A DNA stretch of 64,000 nt from Hawksworthiomyces lignivorus (lineage: Eukaryota > Ascomycota > Sordariomycetes > Ophiostomatales > Ophiostomataceae): assembly GCA_002917075.1 (NCBI GenBank), contig NTMA01000097.1, positions 88,947 to 152,946 on the forward strand, given 5' to 3'. The position numbers and the translations under genes were made by a program. The stretch's first letter is position 1. The number at the start of each line of letters is the position of its first letter. The notes under the pieces were generated by a model. The model saw only the letters and a program-made list of their open reading frames with translations. It made no database searches and was not told the origin of the DNA. Shown here piece after piece: positions 35,405 through 44,400 of this stretch.

Positions 35405-35860
35405 ATGAAGTTTACAACCATCGTTAGCACAACTGTCGCCATCATGGCTGGCACTGCGACAGCCGCGCCCTGGTGGCCGCCTATCGGACTGCCCTTTCTG
35501 CCGCCATTCGGCCCTCCGCCGCCCGTCGGCCCTCGGCCCGGTCGTCCGGGACCTGGCTTTCCAGGACCTGGCCACCCCAAGTCCGGCCATCCTGGGCCCG
35601 GCCACCTTCACCACCCTCACCCTCATCCACCGCCGCCGCTTCACACTGGCTGGCCCAATGTAACTGGCCATCATCCTGGCCATACGATTTCCAAGCGTGG
35701 ATCGGAACACGGCCATGAGCACGGCCACGAGCCCGGTCATGAGCATGGTCATGGACACCCCGGTCATGACCACCCGATCCACCCGATCCACCCGGGCCAT
35801 GGCCACCACTTTCCCAACTCTACTCACCACCACGTTCCCAACTCGACTCACCACCACTAA
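35405..35860 (+). CDS. Small secreted His/Pro/Gly-rich protein with Kex2-like site, 151 aa
   Basis: Start context CACCATGAAG is strong. Residues 1-20 form a clear signal peptide with cleavage predicted after TATA, before APWW. Residues 21-96 are Pro/Gly-rich with PGPGHP-type repeats. A dibasic Lys97-Arg98 (TISKR) matches the Kex2/kexin cleavage site. The segment after it (99-151) is extreme in composition: 21 of 53 residues are His, with alternating Gly-His and Glu-His pairs, PIHPIHP, and a duplicated PNSTHHH unit at the C-terminus. There is no cysteine. Three N-glycosylation sequons are present (N85, N138, N146). Binding of Zn, Cu or Ni ions is expected from the composition but not shown. 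I do not recognise a family. It could be a cell-wall or metal-binding protein, an effector, or a processed peptide precursor. Confidence 0.82.
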   Translation: MKFTTIVSTTVAIMAGTATAAPWWPPIGLPFLPPFGPPPPVGPRPGRPGPGFPGPGHPKSGHPGPGHLHHPHPHPPPPLHTGWPNVTGHHPGHTISKRGSEHGHEHGHEPGHEHGHGHPGHDHPIHPIHPGHGHHFPNSTHHHVPNSTHHH

Positions 35861-36811
35861 GAACCCCGTTGTCTTTTCAAAGGCAATTTTTTTTTCTTTC
35901 TTTTTTACCTTTTTTTCTGCACATGGTCTTAATATCTGGAACAATTAGACCAATTTAATAAGAGTTATGCAAATGCGGCGAGCAAACTATCCGAAGTATT
36001 AAGCATTGGATGCAGACCAGGAACGCAAAATCTATCAGAATGAGTATAAATTACTTTTTGCACAGATGCTAGCTACGAGGGATACCGGCCAAAGAAAAGC
36101 GGGAACTTTGATATTAAGAACGTCGGTGTATCTTTCTACCATACGCAGATAGTACTTTGTGTTTGATTCTGAATTGAGTGTTTCCTGTCAGAGATCATTT
36201 CGCCAGTGCATATTAAGCCAATAGTGTTACACAGTGAGACAGTGTAGCAAAGGACCAGCCTACCAAAAAAAAAAGAGGTAGGAAAAAAAGACAATGCAAA
36301 TAAACTGGTGCGACCTGCAATCGAACAGGCAACCTTGTGAGTCACAAATTGCACGTGACTCTGACTCATCGGCTTCGATTTAAGCAATTAGACAGGCAGG
36401 CAAAAATTAAATTTCTCTCCCGCTGTTACCCACTTGACCACGCGGCCATTTTCCTCCGGGCTCGTTCCCCACCAAAGTCTGGAAAATTTCCTCTCACTTT
36501 CCACAGTTGCCAATATCCAGAATACACAAACGACAACCAGACAAAACAGTTACATCGTGAAGACGCATCGCCTCTGTAAATCGATTCATACTTGTACTTG
36601 CCTAATAGCCAACATATTATATTGCTTCTTTACATTTCAGATACTTATTTGATACGACTCGAAGGCTGTATTGTTGCGAGAATGTGGACCACTGTCCTCT
36701 TACGTTAGTATTTGCTAGCAGCCTTTTTTTTCATCTTCTCAGTTCGCTCTTGTCAACGCGACAGGCCCTCTTCAAAGGATCGACATATTATTTTCTTCTT
36801 TTTCTAGAACA
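35861..36811. other. Intergenic region between the His-rich gene and BRF1
   Basis: Holds the 3' region of the His-rich gene, a tRNA-like relic (36306-36456, minus) and the BRF1 promoter, whose last 90 nt are T/C-rich up to the ATG. Confidence 0.5.
36306..36456 (-). other. tRNA-like relic with A-box and B-box-like elements
   Basis: On the minus strand, 36440-36430 reads TGGTCAAGTGG, a full match to the Pol III A-box consensus TRGYNNARNNG, inside a D-arm-like stretch. At 36326-36317, GTTCGATTGC resembles the B-box GWTCRANNC with one mismatch, flanked by a 4-bp T-arm-like stem (CCTG/CAGG) and followed by a CACCA end. The boxes are about 103 nt apart, and the acceptor halves and anticodon arm do not pair properly. 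A 7-bp hairpin (GAGTCAC/GTGACTC) lies in the middle. A functional tRNA is unlikely; a decayed tRNA, two fused fragments or a tRNA-derived element fit better. Confidence 0.3.
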
Positions 36812-39457
36812 ATGGCGTCCTTGACAAATCTACCCAAAAAATTCTCTGCTGGCTACCAGATCCGACCCCGCGGTGCACAACGCGTCAACCCGATCAAGGC
36901 CATTCAGGACCGGGAATGGCGGCGCAAGCAGGCGGCGGCACAGGCGGCGGCGGCACAGGGACCGGGCGGCAGCCGCACCGGCAGCACAAGCGGGCCTAGC
37001 GAGGCGGGGTCGCCACCGACGCAGAACCGGCAGGGAGGCGCAGCGCTGCGCGGGGGCGCGGCGGCGTCGTCGCGGCTGCAGTGCCCGAACAAGGCGTGCA
37101 GGAACCCCAACGTTGTGGACGGCACGTGCCGGACGTGCGGCCGCGTGGTGGACGACAGCAACATTGTGGCCGAGGTGTCGTTTGGCGAGAACGCGCAGGG
37201 CGCGGCCATTGTGCAGGGCAGCTTCCTGGGCGCGGACCAGGGCGGCATCCGGCCGATGGCGGGCATCGGGCACCGGCGGGTGGCGGGCAACGGATCGGCC
37301 GAGGCGCGCGAGCGGACGCTGCGCGAGGCGCGCATGCTGATGACGGGCTACGCGTACCAGCTCAAGATCCCGGAGCACACGGTGACTGTGGGGTTCCAGT
37401 ACTACAAGCTGGCGTCCAGCGCCAACTTTGTGCAGGGCCGCAAGATCCAGAACGTCGTGGCCGTGTGCCTGTACGCGGCGTGCCGCAAGTCGACGCAGGC
37501 CAACCCCTGCAAGATCATGCTGATCGACCTGGCCGACCTGGTCAAGGAGGAGGTCTTTTTTCTCGGTCGCACCTTCAAGAAGCTGCTGCAGACCATCGAG
37601 GTGGCCGCGCGCGACGTGCAGCCCATCTACGTCGAGGACCTCATCTTCCGCTTCGCGTCCAAGCTCGAGTTCGACACCATGACCAACAAGGTCGCCGAGA
37701 CGGCCGTGCGCCTCGTGCAGCGCATGGACCGCGACTGGATGGTCATGGGCCGCCGGCCCGCCGGTATCTGCGGTGCCTGCCTCATCATGGCCGCGCGCAT
37801 GTACAACTTCCGCCGCACCGTCCGCGAGGTCGTCTACATTGCCAAGGTCACCATGGCGACGCTGCAGATGCGGCTCGACGAGTTCAAGGAGCTGCCCTCG
37901 GCCAAGATGACCGTCGAGGAGTTTCTGGCCCAGGACTTTCTGTCCGAGGAGTACGACCCGCCGTCCATCTACAAGAAGACCGAGGAGTACCAGGCCCGTC
38001 TGCGCGAGAAGAAGCGCTCGCTGAAGCGAAAGCGCGGCGACGACACGATGAACACCCCGTCCCCGGGCGCGCCCGACTTCCAGCGACAAGAGTCGACCAC
38101 GCCCAGCGTCGCGGAGCAAGGAGCAGCGGCAGCAGCGCCGTCGGCACAGCCCCAGCGCGTCGACGCGGACGGCTTTGTGGTGCCACCCATTCCGCAGAGC
38201 GGGAATCGCAGCACATCGGTGGCGGCGGCGGCGGCGCAGGGCGCGGACCGCGGCATTATCGAGCAGGCTCTCGACGCCGACGAAAGCGAGGCCGTAATCG
38301 ACGACCAGCTCGACGCGCTTGCCCAGGAGTACGGAGACAACAACAGCGGCAACGACAGCGGCGGCGACGCAGGTACGCCGCCCACGCCCCTCGCGGATGC
38401 GGGATCGCCCTTTACGAATGCGGACCCCTCCGGCGACGCACGGCGAAAGCGGCGGCGCGCACCGCCCGACGGCTCTTCGTGTCGCACCCTCCCACCTACT
38501 TCGGGACCCGGCGGTCGCGGCGGTCGCGACCAAGAACCCGACTACGTGGACGACGAATGGCGCGCCGACGAAGAGAACTTGGAGATGGAGATGACCGAGG
38601 CCATCAATTTCGCCAACGCAGAGCAGCGGGCGCAGCTTATCATGGCCGGCATGGGACGGTCGCCAGCTGCGGATGCAGACGCAGGAGACGCGAACGAGGA
38701 GGCAGCTTCTAGCACCGCAGGCGGCGGCGGCGACGACGCTGTGGCGGAGACGACGCCCGCGCCCGCAGCGCGCACGGTATCTGACAACCCTGAGGTCGAC
38801 GAGGACGAGTTCAAGGACGACCCGGAGGTGCAGTTCTGCCTGCTGTCCGAGGAGGAGGCGGCGGCCAAGGAGAAGATCTGGATGAACGAGAACCGCGCCT
38901 ACCTGCGCATGCGGCAGGAGAAGGAGTTCCGCGCCAAGATGGCAGCGGCCAACGGAACGAAGAAGCAGACGCGCCGGCGGCTCAAGAAGCCCAAGATCGG
39001 CGAGGGCCAGACGAGCCCGGCGTCGACGCCCGGCGAGGCGGCCGTCGAGGCAATGGAGCGCCGCGGCTTCTCGAAGCGGATCAACTACGACGCTATGCGA
39101 CGGATGCTGGACCGGCCGACGGCCAGCCAGAGCCGCGCGGGCTCGGTCATCAGCGGATACACGTACAGCCGGGCGGGCAGCTCCCTGGGCAGCGTCATGG
39201 GCGACGATCCCGACGACGACGACGAAGACGAAGACGGCTACGACTCAGACGGTCCGACCCAGAGCGCCAACGCCGGGACAGCTGGCGCCGCAGCAAGCAG
39301 CAGCAGCAAGGCGGGAGCGCAGACGACGGCTGGAAGCTACGAGGAGGAGGAAGAGGAGGGGGAGGAGGAAGGCCCGGCATACGACGATGAAGAGGAGGAG
39401 AACGAGATCGATCCGTTTGCGGAAGACGATGAAGCGGAGGAAGAAGACGACGACTAA
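36812..39457 (+). CDS. BRF1: Brf1, TFIIB-related subunit of RNA polymerase III factor TFIIIB, 881 aa
   Basis: Recruits Pol III to tRNA and 5S genes together with TBP and Bdp1. A TFIIB-type zinc ribbon lies at residues 91-109 with Cys91, Cys96, Cys106 and Cys109, followed by GRVVDDSNIVAEVSFGE. Two cyclin-like repeats follow at about 165-245 and 265-350 (GFQYYKLASSANFVQGRK; CGACLIMAARMYNFRRTV). The Brf1 homology block that binds TBP is seen near residues 690-720 (EEEAAAKEKIWMNENRAYL). Compared with yeast Brf1, the protein has an Ala/Gln-rich N-terminal extension of 90 residues and long acidic, Ala-rich disordered parts, ending in a run of Asp/Glu. The gene is a single exon with very high GC content and NNC/NNG codon use, which creates long spurious frames on both strands. 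Confidence 0.96.
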   Translation: MASLTNLPKKFSAGYQIRPRGAQRVNPIKAIQDREWRRKQAAAQAAAAQGPGGSRTGSTSGPSEAGSPPTQNRQGGAALRGGAAASSRLQCPNKACRNPNVVDGTCRTCGRVVDDSNIVAEVSFGENAQGAAIVQGSFLGADQGGIRPMAGIGHRRVAGNGSAEARERTLREARMLMTGYAYQLKIPEHTVTVGFQYYKLASSANFVQGRKIQNVVAVCLYAACRKSTQANPCKIMLIDLADLVKEEVFFLGRTFKKLLQTIEVAARDVQPIYVEDLIFRFASKLEFDTMTNKVAETAVRLVQRMDRDWMVMGRRPAGICGACLIMAARMYNFRRTVREVVYIAKVTMATLQMRLDEFKELPSAKMTVEEFLAQDFLSEEYDPPSIYKKTEEYQARLREKKRSLKRKRGDDTMNTPSPGAPDFQRQESTTPSVAEQGAAAAAPSAQPQRVDADGFVVPPIPQSGNRSTSVAAAAAQGADRGIIEQALDADESEAVIDDQLDALAQEYGDNNSGNDSGGDAGTPPTPLADAGSPFTNADPSGDARRKRRRAPPDGSSCRTLPPTSGPGGRGGRDQEPDYVDDEWRADEENLEMEMTEAINFANAEQRAQLIMAGMGRSPAADADAGDANEEAASSTAGGGGDDAVAETTPAPAARTVSDNPEVDEDEFKDDPEVQFCLLSEEEAAAKEKIWMNENRAYLRMRQEKEFRAKMAAANGTKKQTRRRLKKPKIGEGQTSPASTPGEAAVEAMERRGFSKRINYDAMRRMLDRPTASQSRAGSVISGYTYSRAGSSLGSVMGDDPDDDDEDEDGYDSDGPTQSANAGTAGAAASSSSKAGAQTTAGSYEEEEEEGEEEGPAYDDEEEENEIDPFAEDDEAEEEDDD

Positions 39458-40495
39458 ACCAGAAGCCGTCCTAAAGGCGATGAAAAGCAGATACCAATTG
39501 TTTGATCACAGGATTAGATAGTACGACCATAAGTCAGCCGAGCAGATTCTTCTGCAGATAGGCGGATATCTTTTTTTTTAATCGGCAATGCAATGCAGTG
39601 CACTGTCATGCAGATCTGTTGTAATCCTTTATCTGTGACTTGATAATACCTTTAGTATTATAGAAGACTGTCGAAATGAATCGTGGCGGGCGAATAATGG
39701 GTAAAGACGCGCCACGTTGTGCCTAATATCTCTTTCATCCGTCCAGGAGTGGCGGTGGATGTTGATCAGTTGATATTATTTTATCTCGCAGGCGGTGATG
39801 AGGATCGTGACGATGCCTGCTGGTGGTACTGCTACTGGATCTGGCTTGTTCTGTGACCGCCTTCAGGACATGCGGTACAATACGCCCTTTGGGGCTGGTA
39901 AATTAATATCAGAGAGTAGTGCTTCTAGATCTGCGACATCCCAGAGGAGTTTTGTGCCGTTCCTCCTGCGTTCCTCGCCCACGTGGGGGGGATGCGCGTC
40001 TCCCGTCGTGCATGCAATCTTTGCCATAGATCCTTGCACAGGCAGATTTTGTGGCCTTGTGAATCTAAGCATATTGAATTTGTTTTGCGTTTTGCCGTGT
40101 TTGGGTGTGCGGCTGTTCGTCTTGTCACAAGGGCATTGGCTGGCCAAAGAGGAAAAAATTCAAGACAAGGCCGCCGATCGAAGGGTCACCAGAAGTGGAC
40201 TGCAGAAAACTCAAAATGCTTTCGAGCCAATAGCTGCACCCACCTCCTCAAAGGAAGCGAAAATCGCCTGGTCTTGGCGGGCCGCCTTGGCACTACTGTA
40301 GACGTACAGTTTTGTCTCTCGGCAGGGGACATGCAAGAGGGCTGATTTCGTTTCGTTTCTTTTTTAACTTTTTCGCTTCCTTTTTCGTTGCTTTTTCTTG
40401 GTTGTTTTGTTCCTGGTTCCCTCCACACATCAGAGAGGCACAGATGACTCCTCCAAAACTATCAATCTATGCGGATTATGTAGGCGAACTAATCT

Positions 40496-40525
40496 AGACT
40501 GACTTGGACTGACTTAGACTGACTT
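40496..40525 (+). repeat. 10-nt tandem repeat, three copies
   Basis: Unit AGACTGACTT repeated three times; the middle copy begins with G. Short array of unknown function upstream of the flippase gene. Confidence 0.8.
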
Positions 40526-40790
40526 TGCAGAGATGTTCACAGTTTACGAGCTACGTTGACGTACTCGTACACGTATTGGCCGAGGACTAGAGGTTTAACT
40601 TTGAATGACAGGGTTGCCCACAAAGACGGGGCCTGACCCCGTTTGGCATCTCTTTGCCGCATTTCCGCTGGTTGTGTGCGTAATCATGGGGTCAGAGAGC
40701 TAATAGGTGCTGAGCAAGAAACGTGAGGGTGGAATGAAGAAAAAGAAGAGAGCTCCAATATGGAATGGCCGACCATAATAAACATATGGC

Positions 40791-40799
40791 TACTCCGTA
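40791..40799 (-). repeat. Dispersed 9-mer TACGGAGTA, copy 5
   Basis: Reads TACTCCGTA on the plus strand. It lies about 640 nt upstream of the DNF3 start codon, so it could be promoter-proximal. Confidence 0.6.
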
Positions 40800-41405
40800 C
40801 CTCCAGCTCTTTTAGCTCCGTAGAATCAACAACGAGCAGACAACGATCTTTTGCTTGGGTTTCTCTTTCTTTTTTTTTGTTGTTTTGTTTTCTCTTTTCA
40901 AGGTTCAGACATCTGCGCGAGCGACGTCTCTATTTTCTCGACTTTTTCAACTTCCCTTGTCGTCTTCTTCCTATTCGTCTCGTATCCCTGGCCGCTATCT
41001 CGCATGTCATTGCTGGCTTGTATTTTGCCTGTTGTACCGCTATTTTCCCTCTGTGCCAAGAAGCGTTATTCGCCAGCTTTCTGCGCAGCTCCAGTAGAAT
41101 ACGAGACAGGAGCGAAAACCGGTTCCTTTAAGCTCTGACGGCACGAGATTGACGCGCGGTCGTCGCCTAAACAGGCTTGGAAGGGAAGCAGGTTAGCCAA
41201 GATTCGATTCTCAGAGCCTTCTTATCTACTCGTACAATTACCCCTCGAATCCGGGCCTCGATTTGCGACGTCTCTACTCTCTTTTTTGCTTGTGTTTTCT
41301 TTTTGGTTTTTTGTGCCATATCGGGTTGTCTTTTCTACACCCAGCCACTCGTTTTCTTGTGACATCGAGCACATTCGACTACAATCCGGAGGCTTTGTTG
41401 CGCCA

Positions 41406-41447
41406 ATGACCTCGTCGGGGACTGACAGTCAAGATGAGTCGCCCTAA
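41406..41447 (+). promoter_or_regulatory. uORF overlapping the DNF3 start codon
   Basis: A 13-codon upstream frame starts at 41406 and stops with TAA at 41445-41447, eleven bases past the A of the main ATG (41434) and in another frame. Its ATG has C at -3 (weak) whereas the main ATG has A at -3 (CAAGATG), so leaky scanning would favour the main frame. Whether the leader includes it is not known. Confidence 0.45.
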
Positions 41448-44400
41448 CGGTGGTGGAGTCGACGAGGTCGTGGCATGCGACAAGCAGGACGATGGGCGAG
41501 ACAGCGGGCAGAGCGCTGCAGGCGACCGAGATAAAGGTGGCGAGCAGCAGGTGCATGTCTATCCGGCGCCCTCACAGCGTCAGAATCGGTCGCTGTCTCT
41601 TCGACGAGTTGTCGACTTTATGCGCCATTGGTTTTGCTACATAGTTTTCGATTTAATTTTGCGACGGGGTGATCTTCAGCCATCCAAAGACGGCCGCCAC
41701 ATTCCCCTGCGACTTGCCGAAGATCCCGTGCGGCCCCCGCGTCTCACGGATACCCGCCGCGGCCATGGCTACCTGCCCAATGCCATTCGGACGTCCCGCT
41801 ACACGATATTTGATTTTCTCCCCATGCAGCTGCTCTTTCAGTTCACCCGCATTGGCAATTTTTACTTTTTGTGTGTCGGCATCCCCCAGACGATCCCGGG
41901 GATTAGCACCACTGGAAACTTCACCACCATTCTCCCATTGCTCTTCTTTGTCCTTCTGACCGTGGTCAAAGAGGGCTATGACGACTACAAGCGCCACCGG
42001 CTTGACAAGATTGAAAACGCCTGCATGACGACCGTCCTGCGGCGCGCAGACGGCGGTCTTGCTACGGCGAGTGGGTCGGCCTGGTTTGCCAGATTTCTCT
42101 CTTTTCCTACGACCCTGTCGCGGTGGGCAAGACGCGGCCGCACGGGCGGCGCCAACCGTGCGCTAAATGACCGCTCTGGCGCAGAGAGAGATGAGGAAAA
42201 GGCATGTTGTGGATTTTACTGGGCGCGCGTGCGGTGGCGTGATCTTCGTGTCGGGGATGTCGTGAAATTGGCCCGCGACGAAGATGTTCCTGCCGACATA
42301 ATGCTGCTGTATGCCAACGGCGAGAGCAACTTTGCCTACGTTGAGACGATGGCCTTGGACGGCGAGACGAACCTGAAGAGCAAGCAAGTGCCCGGGCCTC
42401 TAGCTGACGGCCGGTGCTCTACCATCTCGGGTCTCGCCTCCTTCTCGGCCGACATCATCGTAGAAGACCCGAATCCCGACCTGTACCGCTTCGATGGGCG
42501 CATCACAGTCGACGGCGAGACGTTGCCGCTCACTCTCTCCGAGGTCATATACCGCGGTTGCACGGTGCGGAACACCCCGCGTGCCATTGGTCTCGTGATC
42601 AACACGGGAGAGGAGTGCAAGATCCGCATGAATGCGAACCGGCATCCTCGGGCAAAAAAGCCCCTCCTCGAACGTGTCACCAACGGCATTGTACTGGTCC
42701 TGGCCGCATACGTCGTTCTGCTGTCCGCCGGTTGCTCGATCGGCTACTACCTCTGGCGCCAGAGCACCGAGACCAGATCGTGGTATATCTCTGACGTGGG
42801 CGTGCCGGCCCAGGAGATCATTCTGGGCTTCGCCATCCAGTTTAACAACATCATCCCGCTCGCTTTGTACGTCAGCCTGGAGATTGTCAAGATCGGCCAG
42901 ATGATCATGTTGAACTCAGACATTGCCATGTACGACGAGGTCTCTGACACTGCGGCTCGCTGTAACACCAACACCATTCTTGAAAATCTGGGACAGGTTG
43001 GGTACATCTTTTCAGACAAGACAGGGACGTTGACCGAAAACGTGATGAAGTTTCGAAAAATGAGTGTGGCCGGCACGTCATGGCTGCACGAAGCAGATAT
43101 TGTCAATAAAGAAGAAGAAGACGCCAGCATGTTGAGCAAAAAAAAGGAGGAGCCACAACGCGATCCTGTGTTTCCTTCTCGGCGCTCTGCCGATGTCCTC
43201 CGGAAACCAGCTCCATCACCTTCGCGTGCAGTTTCGCAAAATATGGAGGATCGCCGTCAAAGTCGTAGATCCATGGATGTCTCATCAATGGGCATCCCTG
43301 CATCGCCGCAACTCAACAGGCGATCTTCGTCCCACTGGCGGTCGACGGGCCGCCCGGATCATGTGCAGCCAGAATTAACTACCGACGACCTGCTCGAGTA
43401 TATTCGGCTGCGTCCAAACACGCTCTTCTCGAAGAAGGCTGTTACGTACATTCTCGCCATGGCCTTGTGCCATACTTGCCTGCCTGAACTGAAAAACGGA
43501 AAAGTCGTCGATTTTCAAGCCTCGTCTCCTGACGAGCTAGCCTTGGTCCGAGCAGCGGAGGAACTTGGGTTTCTTGTTATACAGAAGTCTTCGCAGTCTA
43601 CTACGCTGCGGTTCACCTATGACAGTGCTAATCACTCCACTGATGAGACCTATGAGGTTGTGGACGTGATCGAGTTCAGCAGCCAGCGGAAGCGCATGTC
43701 CATCATCGTCCGCCGCCCCGATGGTCGCCTGTGGCTGATCTGCAAAGGCGCAGACTCGGTCATTATTCCTCGGCTGAAAATGGCCCCCCTGGCCATGCAG
43801 AAGGCGCGCGACGTGCGCAAGAGCGCCGACCTCGAACGCGAGATGATTCGAAAATCTGAGCAGTTTGAGCCCCGGAGCCGAATGGGCGGACCGGCTACGG
43901 TCATGATACGCAAGAGCTTTGGAGGCGGCGGGCAGCGGGAGAGCATGACAGAGAAATCCGACAACGGGTCACCGGGCTTCGTTCTGAGCACCGCTACCGG
44001 CGTGTCGGGCAGCCTGAAACCCCCGACTACAAATCGGAGCCAGTCGTTTGATGTTCAGAAGTCTACTCGTCGGTCCATGGATGCGTTGCACGTTCGTCCT
44101 TCCCCTGTAAATCGCATGTCGTCCTTCGATACACACTCTATAGATCTGCTTCGGAGATCCAACACGACAGCCAACCGCCCAATGCGGTTGCTGATGCCGC
44201 AGTCTCCAAAAGCGCAGCAGCAGCAGCAACACCAGCTGCAACACCAGCTGATCCCCGATAAATTTGCGTTTCTCGAGAGCGGCTCCTTTTTGGCGGAAGA
44301 CGACGAGAACGTGTTTGATCAGTGCTTCCGACACATGGATGACTTCGCCGCAGAGGGCCTCCGAACGCTACTTTTTGCGCACAAATATATCAAGGAAGCT

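Larger units (their letters stand above)
39458..41433. other. 2 kb intergenic region upstream of the flippase gene
   Basis: Contains the BRF1 3' region, a three-copy 10-nt tandem repeat (40496-40525), an exact TACGGAGTA copy (40791-40799, minus) and, from about 40.85 kb on, several long pyrimidine runs expected for the DNF3 promoter and leader. A 168-codon frame at 39795-40301 resembles nothing. Confidence 0.5.

Noticed and set aside
36830..38533. 567-codon frame on the opposite strand of BRF1, and a 543-codon +1 frame (37081-38712)
   Set aside because: Both arise from the very GC-rich, NNC/NNG codon usage of BRF1. Their Arg/His/Leu- and Arg/Gly-rich translations resemble no protein.
39795..40301. 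168-codon frame between BRF1 and DNF3
   Set aside because: No recognisable domain, weak start context, mixed composition; consistent with chance in intergenic DNA.
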